Shown here in pieces: positions 17,533 through 26,296 of a stretch of DNA of 64,000 bases. The position numbers were made by a program, and so were the translations under genes. Origin of the DNA: Anaerococcus tetradius ATCC 35098 (lineage in GTDB: Bacteria > Bacillota > Clostridia > Tissierellales > Peptoniphilaceae). Under the pieces are notes generated by a model. That model was not told the DNA's origin and made no database searches. It was given only the letters and a program-made list of their open reading frames with translations. How positions within the stretch are numbered: position 1 is the first letter of the stretch; each line of letters starts with the position of its first letter. The stretch is taken from the NCBI RefSeq assembly GCF_000159095.1, contig NZ_GG666296.1, positions 398,720-462,719 on the forward strand. The letters run 5' to 3'.

Positions 17533-20500
17533 ATGGGAAATTATTATTTAGGATTGGATATAGGAACAAACTCTGTTGGCTGGGCAGTTACTGATGAAAA
17601 TTATAATATTGAAAGATTTAAAAAGAAAAATATGTGGGGAATTAGGCTCTTTGATGAAGCAAAAACTGCTGAATCAAGAAGAATTCATAGACAAGCAAGA
17701 AGGATGAGGCAAAGAAAGATCCAAAGGCTTAATCTATTAATGGAATTATTTGATGTAGAAATTTCAAAAGTAGATGAATCGTTCTTCATTAGGAAAAAAG
17801 AGAGCGACCTTCATTATGAAGATAAATCTCAAGATTCTAGATATGCACTATTTAACGACAAAGAATTTAATGACAAGGATTATCACAATAAATATCCTAC
17901 AATTTTTCATCTTATAATGGATTTGATTGAAAATGATGAAAAGAAAGATATTAGGCTACTTTATCTCGCTTGCCACTATCTAATAAAAAATAGGGGACAC
18001 TTTATTTTTGAAGGTCAGAAGTTTGATGTTAATTCTAGTCTAAATAATAATATAAATAAGTTAAAATCACACTTGGATCAATTTTACAATATCTGCCTTG
18101 ACTTTGATAATGATAAATTAATAGAGATTCTTGTTAATCAAAACTTAAATATAAGTGAGAAGTCAAAGAAGATTAAAGAATTACTTAGGAAAACTAACTT
18201 GGAAGTAGGTATAGCTAATCTCATAGCTGGTGGAAGTATCAAATTGTCAAATATGTTTGATGATGATGAACTAAAAAACCTTGACTATAATAGTTTATCT
18301 TTTAAAAATTCCAACTTCGATGAAGGAAGAGAATTATTTGAAGAAGTTTTAGAAGATAGATTTGAACTTGTTGAAATTTTAAAAGATATTCATGATGCTT
18401 CTGTACTTGAAACTATGTTATCTTCTGCTAGTATTAGTCCAGATGGTGGAAAATATATTTCATCTTCAATGATTAATTCCTATAACAAACATAAAAGAGA
18501 CCTTAAATTACTAAAAAAGATAATAAAAAAATATAAAAAATCAGAATATGATAATATTTTCAGGGATGAAAATATTAAAAACAATTATCTTTCATATACT
18601 AGAACTGGAATTAACAAAAATAAAAAAGTACAAGCTGAAGATAATACTGATTCCGATGGTTTTTACAAATATATTGTAAAAATACTTAAAGATATCAAGG
18701 AGAATGATTCAGATGAGGATATTAAATATATCTTATCTGAAATAGACAAAAAAAATTTCGTGCCCAAGCAAAGAACTAAGGAAAATTCTGTTATTCCATA
18801 TCAGCTAAGGGAAATCGAATTAAGGAAGATTATCGATAATCAATCTAAATATCATAAATTTCTAAACGAAGTTGACGAAAAAGGTATAAGCGTAAAGGAG
18901 AAAATCATTTCACTTTTAACTTTTAGAATACCTTATTATATAGGACCTCTTAACCCTTCCTATAATGAAGAAAAAAACTTTACCACATCTTGGGTTAAAA
19001 GATTAGCAAAAGGAAAAGTAACTCCATGGAACTTTGAAGATATGGTTGATATAGACGCTAGTAGAGAAGCTTTTATAGAAAATAAATTAAATAAATGTAG
19101 TTTTTTATTAGATGAAACAGTTCTACCAAAGGATTCCTTGCTTTATCAGGAATATATGGTTTTAAATGAGCTAAACAATCTTAAAATCAATGGTCAGTCT
19201 ATAAATACTGATTTAAAGAAAAGTATTTATGAAGAATTATTTAAAAAATACAAGAAAGTCACTCGAAAAAGGCTTATATCTTATATCAAAGAAAAAGAGA
19301 ACATGAGTGGAGATATTGTAATAACTGGCATAGATGGTGATTTCAAACAAGGACTTAAGTCTTATATTGCTTTTAAAGATATAATTGGCGAAAAAATCGA
19401 TGATGATATATATAGAAAAGAAGTTGAAAAAATAATTAGGGATATTAGTTTATATGGAGATGACAAAAGTTTTATCCAAAAGAAAATAAAAAATGAAAAT
19501 AAGCTCGACTTAAGTGATGATCAGATAAGTAAGATTGCAAAACTTAAATTTAAGGATTGGGGAAGATTTTCTAAAAAACTATTAGTGGGAATTAAGGCCT
19601 CTGACAAAAATACTGGTGAAATTGATAATATTATAGGATTTATGAGAAATTACAATTATAATATTATGCAATTAATGGCCAATGTTTTCACTTTTAAAGA
19701 TGAAATAGAAAAATTGAATAGCAAATATTACACAGATGAAAAAATAAATATTGACTACTTAGATGACTTATATCTATCATCTCCTGCTAAAAGGATGCTT
19801 TGGCAAAGCTTCCAAATCGTAGATGAGATAAAAAATATAAAAAATTCAGATCCTAAAAAGATTTTTATAGAAATGGCCAGATCTAAGGAAGATAAGCCTA
19901 CTAGAAAAATGTCAAGAAAATCTAGACTAGAAAAACTATACACTGATTCCAAAAAACAATTTATAAAATTATTTGGCCCTGATGAATATGATAAACTAAA
20001 TAACGAAATAAAAAATAAATCCGAAAGTGATTTTAGATGGGACAATCTTTATTTGTATTACACTCAATTTGGTAGATGTATGTATTCTTTAGATCCAATA
20101 GATTTGGAAGAATTAAGTAACAAAAACTTATATGACCAAGATCATATTTACCCAAAATCTAAAATTTACGATGATTCTATTGAAAACAGAGTTTTGGTTA
20201 AAAAACAATTAAATCTTGATAAATCTAATGAATATCCTATACCTGATAGAGTATTAAACAAAGATAAAAACAAACTTTTAGCCTTTTGGAAAATGCTAAA
20301 TGAAAAGGAGCTTATAGGCGATAAAAAATATGCAAGGTTAATAAGGAAGTCTCCATTTACGGACGAGGAATTAGGTGATTTCATAGCAAGACAACTTGTT
20401 GAAACAAGACAAGCTACAAAAGAAACTGCAAATATGCTAAAAAGGCTATGCCCTGATTCTAAAATAGTATATGTGAAAGCAAAAAACGTATCCGATTTCA

Positions 20501-21618
20501 GAAGAAAATTTGATATTTTGAAGTGTAGGAGCATAAATGATCTACACCATGCCCATGATGCATACCTAAATATAGTTGTAGGAAATGTATTTGATACAAA
20601 ATTTACGTCCAACCCTTTGAATTTCATAAAAAATAATTCGAAAAATAGAAGCTATAATCTAGAGAAAATCTATGATTATGATGTCATAAGAAATGAAAAA
20701 ATAGCATGGCTTGCTGAGAGAAAAGAAGAAAATCAAGATGGAAGTATAGCAACTGTATTAAAGAACTTGTCAAAAAATGATATAAGGGTTACACGAAGAA
20801 CTTATATAAAATGTGAAGATTTATTTGATGAAAATATCGTAAGAAAAGGTAATGGTAAGTTTCCGATAAAAGAGAATAATAATAAATCTGATACTAATAA
20901 ATATGGTGGTTATTCTGGTATAAAAAACGCTTACTTTGTATTGCTAGAAGATGAAAAACACAATAGAATCCTAGAAGCTATCCCAAGCTTTATCTACAAA
21001 AAAGAAAAAAATGGTGAAAAAGGCTCAGTAATAAATTATCTTCAAAATATCTTAGGTATAAAATCAGCTAAAATATTAAGAGATAAAATAAAAATAGGAA
21101 GTCTATTGAAGATAGATAAATTTCCATATAATTTAGCTGGCAAGTCAGGAAATGGAATACTTATTAGTGGTGGTGTGCAGCTAATACTAGATAAAAATAC
21201 TAGTAAATATATAAAGAAAATTGAAAATTACAAGTATAAGTTAGATGAAAATAAAGATTATCAAATAAACATATTTGATAAGTTAAGCAAGGAAGAAAAT
21301 ATAAAATTATTTGATTTATTTGTAGACAAATTTGAAAACTCAATTTACAAAAACAGGGTAAATATCAAATTAAAAGAAATCAAATTAGCTAGGCCTAAAT
21401 TTGAACATTTAAGCATTGAAGAGCAAATAAAAACCTTGACACAGATGTTAATATTATTTGGTAGGGAAAATAATGCGGTAAATTTGGAATATATAGGTTT
21501 ACCTAAAAATACAGGAAAAACTAAAATTAACAAGAAAATAAATAACAAGGATATAAAAATTATTAATCAATCAATAACAGGGCTCTACGAAACTGAAGAG
21601 GATTTGGCAAATATATGA
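17533..21618 (+). CDS. cas9: Cas9 endonuclease, type II-A
   Basis: This 1361-residue Cas9 appears intact. RuvC-I is YYLGLDIGTNSVGWAV with Asp9. The Arg-rich bridge helix spans about residues 50-75 (ESRRIHRQARRMRQRKIQRL). RuvC-II is IFIEMARSK with Glu780. The HNH domain contains DQDHIYPKS with Asp870 and His871, then ENRVLV. RuvC-III is HHAHDAYLNIVVGN with His1006 and Asp1009. A PAM-interacting C-terminal region follows to the end. The size and neighbours (csn2) place it in II-A. GGAGG precedes the ATG by 4 bases. Its stop overlaps cas1 by 4 bases. The PAM cannot be predicted from the sequence. Confidence 0.96.
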   Translation: MGNYYLGLDIGTNSVGWAVTDENYNIERFKKKNMWGIRLFDEAKTAESRRIHRQARRMRQRKIQRLNLLMELFDVEISKVDESFFIRKKESDLHYEDKSQDSRYALFNDKEFNDKDYHNKYPTIFHLIMDLIENDEKKDIRLLYLACHYLIKNRGHFIFEGQKFDVNSSLNNNINKLKSHLDQFYNICLDFDNDKLIEILVNQNLNISEKSKKIKELLRKTNLEVGIANLIAGGSIKLSNMFDDDELKNLDYNSLSFKNSNFDEGRELFEEVLEDRFELVEILKDIHDASVLETMLSSASISPDGGKYISSSMINSYNKHKRDLKLLKKIIKKYKKSEYDNIFRDENIKNNYLSYTRTGINKNKKVQAEDNTDSDGFYKYIVKILKDIKENDSDEDIKYILSEIDKKNFVPKQRTKENSVIPYQLREIELRKIIDNQSKYHKFLNEVDEKGISVKEKIISLLTFRIPYYIGPLNPSYNEEKNFTTSWVKRLAKGKVTPWNFEDMVDIDASREAFIENKLNKCSFLLDETVLPKDSLLYQEYMVLNELNNLKINGQSINTDLKKSIYEELFKKYKKVTRKRLISYIKEKENMSGDIVITGIDGDFKQGLKSYIAFKDIIGEKIDDDIYRKEVEKIIRDISLYGDDKSFIQKKIKNENKLDLSDDQISKIAKLKFKDWGRFSKKLLVGIKASDKNTGEIDNIIGFMRNYNYNIMQLMANVFTFKDEIEKLNSKYYTDEKINIDYLDDLYLSSPAKRMLWQSFQIVDEIKNIKNSDPKKIFIEMARSKEDKPTRKMSRKSRLEKLYTDSKKQFIKLFGPDEYDKLNNEIKNKSESDFRWDNLYLYYTQFGRCMYSLDPIDLEELSNKNLYDQDHIYPKSKIYDDSIENRVLVKKQLNLDKSNEYPIPDRVLNKDKNKLLAFWKMLNEKELIGDKKYARLIRKSPFTDEELGDFIARQLVETRQATKETANMLKRLCPDSKIVYVKAKNVSDFRRKFDILKCRSINDLHHAHDAYLNIVVGNVFDTKFTSNPLNFIKNNSKNRSYNLEKIYDYDVIRNEKIAWLAERKEENQDGSIATVLKNLSKNDIRVTRRTYIKCEDLFDENIVRKGNGKFPIKENNNKSDTNKYGGYSGIKNAYFVLLEDEKHNRILEAIPSFIYKKEKNGEKGSVINYLQNILGIKSAKILRDKIKIGSLLKIDKFPYNLAGKSGNGILISGGVQLILDKNTSKYIKKIENYKYKLDENKDYQINIFDKLSKEENIKLFDLFVDKFENSIYKNRVNIKLKEIKLARPKFEHLSIEEQIKTLTQMLILFGRENNAVNLEYIGLPKNTGKTKINKKINNKDIKIINQSITGLYETEEDLANI

Positions 21619-22493
21619 CATGGAGAACAGTTGTAATATCAAAAAGATCTAAGTTATTTCTAAAAATGGGTCATATGATAGTTAGGGACTTTGAAAATAA
21701 CATAAGTAGGATATATTTGAAGGATATATCACACATAATAGTTACAACTACAGAAGCATCAATTACCCTTGCCCTAATAAATGAGATACAAAAGCAAAAA
21801 ATAAAATTAATAATTTGTGATGAAAAAGGAAATCCAAGCGCAGAACTAAGTTCCTACTATAACTCATACAATTCTAGTGAAAAAATAAGGGCACAAATAA
21901 GGTGGACCAGCGACATAAAAGGTGAAGTATGGAAGAGAATTGTTGAAGAAAAAATAAAAAATCAGATGCATCTGTTAAAATCTTTTAGACTGGAAAAATC
22001 AAATCTTCTTGAAGGATATTTGGGGCAAGTGGAAATATTTGACTCAACTAATAGGGAAGCTCATGCAGCTAAAGTTTATTTCAATTCCTTATTTGGAAAT
22101 GACTTTTCTAGAAATGACGATACTAATCTAAACGCTAACCTAAATTATGGATATTCAATAATACTATCGGCAATAAATAGATGTGTTGTTTCCATGGGAT
22201 ATCTGACTCAGTTAGGTATATTTCATGAAAACATATATAATCAATTTAATTTATCAAGCGATTTAATTGAACCATGGAGGCCAATGGTAGATAGGGAGGT
22301 CTTAGATATGGATTACAATAGATTTGAAAAATGTCACAAAAAAAGATTAATAAATCTATTAAATAAAAAAGTGAAAATAGATCAAAAAGAATGGTATTTT
22401 AATCAAGCATGTCATATATATTGTAAATCAATAGTGGATGCACTCAACAATAAAGATACTTCAACAATGCTGTTTCCTGCTTATGAGTTATAG
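21615..22493 (+). CDS. cas1: Cas1 integrase, type II
   Basis: This 292-residue Cas1 is of the length usual for type II systems. It begins MTWRTVVISKRSKLFLKMGH. It contains NREAHAAKVYFNSLFG, the helical-domain active-site region with its conserved Glu and nearby acidic/His residues. LIEPWRPMVDREVLDMDYN supplies the Asp-rich part. With Cas2 and Csn2 it integrates new spacers at the leader end. Start and stop overlaps with cas9 (ATGA) and cas2 show tight coupling. It shows no damage. Confidence 0.95.
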   Translation: MTWRTVVISKRSKLFLKMGHMIVRDFENNISRIYLKDISHIIVTTTEASITLALINEIQKQKIKLIICDEKGNPSAELSSYYNSYNSSEKIRAQIRWTSDIKGEVWKRIVEEKIKNQMHLLKSFRLEKSNLLEGYLGQVEIFDSTNREAHAAKVYFNSLFGNDFSRNDDTNLNANLNYGYSIILSAINRCVVSMGYLTQLGIFHENIYNQFNLSSDLIEPWRPMVDREVLDMDYNRFEKCHKKRLINLLNKKVKIDQKEWYFNQACHIYCKSIVDALNNKDTSTMLFPAYEL

Positions 22494-22804
22494 ATTTATG
22501 AGAATAATAGTATTTTTCGACTTGCCAACGACAAGTGCTATAGATTTAAAAAATTACAGAAATTTTAGAAAATTTTTGATAAAAGAAGGATTTATGATGA
22601 TGCAGGAATCAGTGTATACGAAAATAACTAAAAATATGGCACATTCCACTGCTATAGCTCATCAAGTAAAATTAAATCTACCAAAAAAAAGGACTCGTTC
22701 AAATGTTAACAGTAACAGAAAAACAGTATTCTAGAATGGAAATTCTATTAGGTGAAGAAAATGGAGAATATATTAACGACGATAGGAGGTTAATAATCTT
22801 ATGA
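22483..22804 (+). pseudogene. cas2: cas2, broken by one extra base in an A8 run
   Basis: The N-terminal 67 residues are a typical Cas2 (MSYRFMRIIVFFDLPTT, then YRNFRKFLIKEGFMMMQESVYTKI). At 22683-22690 there are eight A after CC. As written, the frame goes on with an unrelated arginine/asparagine-rich tail and stops at 22734 (83 residues). With seven A the frame would read on as GLVQMLTVTEKQY and EILLGEENGEYI, the normal Cas2 C-terminus, to a TGA at 22802-22804. That stop would overlap the csn2 ATG by 4 bases, exactly as cas9 overlaps cas1. The intact product would be about 106 residues. It may be a true mutation, a slippery tract corrected by polymerase slippage, or a sequencing error. Confidence 0.85.
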
Positions 22805-23469
22805 TTCTAACGTCGGAATATCTAGAAAAGTCCTTTGAAATAAAGGAACAAAGACTGAATACAATTGTTTTAGAAAACAAAATATATTATAGAAAAATCA
22901 TACAGGCAGTTAGAGATACAATAAATTTAGACCTTAAGGAATTTGTTCTTTATGAAGACGAAGAAGAAGTAAAGTTAAATAAAATTGCGGAACTAATAAC
23001 AAATGTTTTTAACATAAATCCTAATGATAACAAAATATTAGCTAAATTATATGAAAAATTAGGACAGGAAATAACTTACGAAGATATCTATTGTTATAAT
23101 AGAAATTTTAAAAGTGCTCTATCAAAGCTATTAGAAGAGCTATCAATGTTAAGTGAATATGACTTCAAATATGAAGATGTAGATTATAAATATATATTCA
23201 AGGCTGTAGGATTAGAAATTGATACAAAATTTACAGGCTTGATGGCTAATATAATTGAATATCTTGATATATCCCACAAACTTCTAAATAAAAAAATATT
23301 CTTCATAGTAGGAATTGACGATTACTTTGAAGAAAGAGAATTGTATGATTTAAATGAATATCTGTGCTATAATGATATTATAGTAATTTGCTTACAAAAT
23401 AGGTTAGATAGAGATCTTCTTCCTAATGAAAATCTTAGGATCATAGATGAAGATTTAGGAGAAATCTAA
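22801..23469 (+). CDS. csn2: Csn2, type II-A adaptation protein
   Basis: This 222-residue protein ends the cas operon and fits the Csn2 family in length, position and sequence (N-terminal ILTSEYLEKSFEIKEQRL, later FFIVGIDDYFEERELYDLNE). Csn2 forms a toroidal tetramer that binds DNA ends and is needed for spacer acquisition with Cas9, Cas1 and Cas2. A perfect AGGAGGT lies at 22784-22790. Its ATG overlaps the stop of the ancestral cas2 frame. Only 39 bases separate its stop from the first CRISPR repeat. Confidence 0.9.
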   Translation: MILTSEYLEKSFEIKEQRLNTIVLENKIYYRKIIQAVRDTINLDLKEFVLYEDEEEVKLNKIAELITNVFNINPNDNKILAKLYEKLGQEITYEDIYCYNRNFKSALSKLLEELSMLSEYDFKYEDVDYKYIFKAVGLEIDTKFTGLMANIIEYLDISHKLLNKKIFFIVGIDDYFEERELYDLNEYLCYNDIIVICLQNRLDRDLLPNENLRIIDEDLGEI

Positions 23470-23480
23470 AAAAGTAAAGC

Positions 23481-23515
23481 CTCAAACCTCAAAAGTCGTT
23501 AATTTGAGGTTTGAG
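23481..23515 (+). promoter_or_regulatory. CRISPR leader end with ATTTGAG anchor and 13-bp inverted repeat
   Basis: The last seven leader bases are ATTTGAG (23502-23508), the same as the leader-anchoring sequence known from Streptococcus type II-A loci that fixes spacer integration. CTCAAACCTCAAA (23481-23493) and TTTGAGGTTTGAG (23503-23515) form a perfect 13-bp inverted repeat with a 9-base loop. The second arm runs across the anchor into the first seven bases of repeat 1. The whole leader outside csn2 is only 39 bases, with no clear array promoter in it. Confidence 0.7.
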
Positions 23516-24867
23516 AGTTATGTAATTTAAGTAGTAAGTAAAACCAAAAACTCCTTATTCCTAACCTTTTTATGAGTTTGAGAGTTATGTAATTTAAGTA
23601 GTAAGTAAAACTGCGTAGACCTATTTCTATGCTTTGTGATTCGTTTGAGAGTTATGTAATTTAAGTAGTAAGTAAAACAGGTAAATCTCTTTCCAGCATC
23701 TCTTCCTAGTTTGAGAGTTATGTAATTTAAGTAGTAAGTAAAACGTTTATAATGGAGTTAAAGGAGAACCCTATGTTTGAGAGTTATGTAATTTAAGTAG
23801 TAAGTAAAACTAGAATACTCATTAGCATATTTCCCTCTAAGTTTGAGAGTTATGTAATTTAAGTAGTAAGTAAAACCATAGAAAATTGCGGCAACGCTAA
23901 AGATTAGTTTGAGAGTTATGTAATTTAAGTAGTAAGTAAAACAATTTCTCTTTCTTATCATTTCCCTTATAAGTTTGAGAGTTATGTAATTTAAGTAGTA
24001 AGTAAAACTAAGTAATTATTATATTTATCTTTCAATTTGTTTGAGAGTTATGTAATTTAAGTAGTAAGTAAAACTCAGAAAAACATCATCATTCACATAC
24101 TCGATGTTTGAGAGTTATGTAATTTAAGTAGTAAGTAAAACCTCACTCCCGGAGGTCATTATATATTAATAGTTTGAGAGTTATGTAATTTAAGTAGTAA
24201 GTAAAACAGTATAGGTAAAGCCTGTATTCTTAGCCCCGTTTGAGAGTTATGTAATTTAAGTAGTAAGTAAAACGCAGGCAGTCCGACCACTATAAACGGT
24301 ATGGGTTTGAGAGTTATGTAATTTAAGTAGTAAGTAAAACAAAAGCAATGATACAAAATACAAACTTTGAGTTTGAGAGTTATGTAATTTAAGTAGTAAG
24401 TAAAACTTTATATCAAGGAACAAGGATCACTAATCTGTTTGAGAGTTATGTAATTTAAGTAGTAAGTAAAACTATATCATCTATGAAATGTTTATCTCCA
24501 TCGTTTGAGAGTTATGTAATTTAAGTAGTAAGTAAAACGAGCCTTGGCTGGTGGATATAAGATGTTTAGTTTGAGAGTTATGTAATTTAAGTAGTAAGTA
24601 AAACCTTTGCATCGGCAAAGGGATAAATGTCCCGTTTGAGAGTTATGTAATTTAAGTAGTAAGTAAAACTAATCATAAGAGATTATCCGTATTATTAGAG
24701 TTTGAGAGTTATGTAATTTAAGTAGTAAGTAAAACAAAAAGACTTTATTAACCCATATCCCACAAGTTTGAGAGTTATGTAATTTAAGTAGTAAGTAAAA
24801 CTTATGAATTGAGGATAAAAAAATTATTAAAGTTTGAGAGTTATATATTTTGCTAGCAAGCAAAAAT
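23509..24867 (+). CRISPR. Type II-A CRISPR array, 21 repeats and 20 spacers
   Basis: Twenty identical 36-bp repeats begin GTTTGAGAGTTATGTAA and end AGTAAGTAAAAC, starting at 23509, 23576, 23643, 23709 and so on to 24766. A twenty-first repeat (24832-24867) keeps only the first 12 bases well and is degenerate after that, as expected at the leader-distal end. Spacers are 29 to 31 bases (mostly 30), and all 20 look different. The orientation follows from the leader next to csn2 and from pairing of the repeat start with the tracrRNA. No spacer was seen to match elsewhere in this window by eye. Confidence 0.98.
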
Positions 24868-24948
24868 TATCAGCTCCTTAGTCCTATAGATGATTTTTGT
24901 GTTCCAATCTTACATTTTTAAATAATAAATTTTTTAAAATTTTAAATC

Positions 24949-24972
24949 CACTCCTATGGAGTGTATTTTTTT
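24949..24972 (+). terminator. Terminator beyond the CRISPR array
   Basis: CACTCC-TAT-GGAGTG (24949-24963) followed by seven T makes a simple terminator for the pre-crRNA. A second small hairpin, GGGAA-AA-TTCCC (24974-24985), with a run of T follows directly. The region between the last repeat and 24948 is plain AT-rich sequence. Confidence 0.6.
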
Positions 24973-25029
24973 GGGGAAAATTCCCGATTTTTTTTCTATA
25001 TATTGGTAGAAAGATTTTGATGAGATTTT

Positions 25030-25244
25030 ATGATTGTAAGAAGAGTTAAGAAAATTAAAAATTTTACTATCATGGATAACGCCTATCTAACGATATTAGG
25101 ATTTCTTTTAAGGCGAAGTGAATAATGACTTATCTGTTAAGTTTGCCAGATGATTTTGTGGTTCATATTGATCAAATTGTGGTCAAATCTAAAGATGGAA
25201 TAGCTTCTTTTAGGTCTGGCATTGATGAATTAATCAAGTCATGA
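25030..25244 (+). pseudogene. Remnant of a phage/plasmid-type helix-turn-helix replication protein
   Basis: Short pieces in different frames line up as one degraded protein start. The first is MIVRRVKKIKNFTIMDNAYL (from ATG 25030). A frameshift follows, then ISFKAK, a TGA, and then MTYLLSLPDDF with KDGIASFRSGIDELIKS up to a stop at 25244. The order KNFTIMDN, SLKAKG, LSLPDDW and G-x-x-S-x-R-S-x-I-x-E-L is typical of the winged-helix N-terminal domain of replication initiators on phages and integrative elements. The rest of the gene is gone. It is a scar of a mobile element beside the array. Recognition is by eye. Confidence 0.5.
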
Positions 25245-25277
25245 CGAGGACTTTTCCCCTTTTATTTGCAAAGATAT

Positions 25278-25336
25278 TTTACATAAACTTTACATGAGTT
25301 TTAGATAAGCTAAACAATTGTCTTGTATTATATACT
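25278..25336 (+). promoter_or_regulatory. Four-fold Pho box and -10 element upstream of pstS
   Basis: TTTACA (25278), TTTACA (25289), TTTAGA (25300) and TAAACA (25311) recur every 11 bases on one DNA face, the pattern of PhoP/PhoB direct repeats in Firmicutes. A -10 like TATACT (25331-25336) follows about 14 bases after the last repeat, with no good -35, as expected for an activator-dependent promoter. The PhoP and PhoR genes are in the same operon, so the loop is autoregulatory. Confidence 0.75.
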
Positions 25337-25368
25337 TACAAAATAAATGATTTTAATAAGGAGATTTT

Positions 25369-26295
25369 ATGAAAATTAATAATGCAAAGATTCTTGTGGG
25401 AGTTCTTTCTTTTGGTTTGTTATTTACTGCTTGCTCAAATGATAATAAGGCAGTTGATACTCCTAAAGATAGTAAAGAGGAAGTAGCTAATAATGAAGCT
25501 AGTAAGGATAAGGCAGATTATGATTTTACTGTAGTTTCTAGGGAGGATGGGTCTGGTACTCGTGGAGCCTTTGTTGAAATTGTAGGTCTTGAGGAAGAAA
25601 AAGATGGCAAAAAAGAAGATATGACTACTGATGATGCTGTGGTTCAAAATTCTACAAATGGCGTTATGCAAACTGTAAGCCAAGATGCTAATGCAATAGG
25701 CTATATATCTCTAGGTTCTTTGAATGATACTGTTAAGGCCCTAAAGGTTGATGGTGTTGAAGCTACAGAAGAAAGTGTCGCTGATAAGTCTTACAAGATT
25801 TCTAGGCCCTTTAACCTAGCTTACAAGGAAGCTGGACTTGATGATTTGTCTAAGGACTTCCTAAAATATGTTAAGTCAGACCAAGGGCAAAAAATAGTTA
25901 AGGAAAAAGGCTACGTTCCAATCAAAGAAACTGAAAAGTATGAGGCAAGTGGAGTTAAGGGAACTATTACTGTGGCAGGTTCTACTTCAGTTACTCCCCT
26001 AATGGAAAAAATGGCAGAGGCTTATCAAAAGCTAAATCCAGATGCTAAAATCGAAATCCAATCCAATGGCTCATCATCAGGTATTGAGGCTTGTATTGAT
26101 GGGGCAGCTCAAATAGCTATGGCTTCTCGTGAACTAAAGGATGAAGAAAAGGCCAAGCTTAAAGTTTCTGTTATTGCAACAGATGGTATAGCCATAGTTG
26201 TTAATAAGGAAAGTAAACTTGATGATGTTAGTGTTGATCAATTAAAAGATATTTTCAAGGGCACTATCAAAAACACCAGTGAGTTAGGAAAGTAA
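25369..26295 (+). CDS. pstS: Phosphate-binding lipoprotein PstS, permuted domain order
   Basis: This 308-residue lipoprotein has a signal peptide and lipobox LLFTAC with Cys22. It binds phosphate outside the cell for the PstCAB importer. The order of its parts is swapped relative to the common PstS. The segment with VVSREDGSGTRGAF and NAIGYISLGS (normally C-terminal) comes first. The segment GTITVAGSTSVTPLMEKMAE, NGSSSGIEA and ASRELKDEEKA (normally N-terminal) comes last and ends at KDIFKGTIKNTSELGK. All phosphate-contact motifs are present, so it should fold as a circular permutant. A similar order is recalled in some streptococcal PstS proteins. Confidence 0.9.
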   Translation: MKINNAKILVGVLSFGLLFTACSNDNKAVDTPKDSKEEVANNEASKDKADYDFTVVSREDGSGTRGAFVEIVGLEEEKDGKKEDMTTDDAVVQNSTNGVMQTVSQDANAIGYISLGSLNDTVKALKVDGVEATEESVADKSYKISRPFNLAYKEAGLDDLSKDFLKYVKSDQGQKIVKEKGYVPIKETEKYEASGVKGTITVAGSTSVTPLMEKMAEAYQKLNPDAKIEIQSNGSSSGIEACIDGAAQIAMASRELKDEEKAKLKVSVIATDGIAIVVNKESKLDDVSVDQLKDIFKGTIKNTSELGK

Positions 26296-26296
26296 T

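Noticed and set aside
24605-24633. Hairpin within CRISPR spacer 17 as a regulatory element
   Set aside because: It lies wholly in a spacer with normal repeats on both sides; kept only as a curiosity under the array.
23758-24863. Minus-strand open frames of 60-70 codons with repeated FTYYLNYITLK peptides
   Set aside because: They are translations of the CRISPR repeat unit, with no start signals; the array explains them fully.
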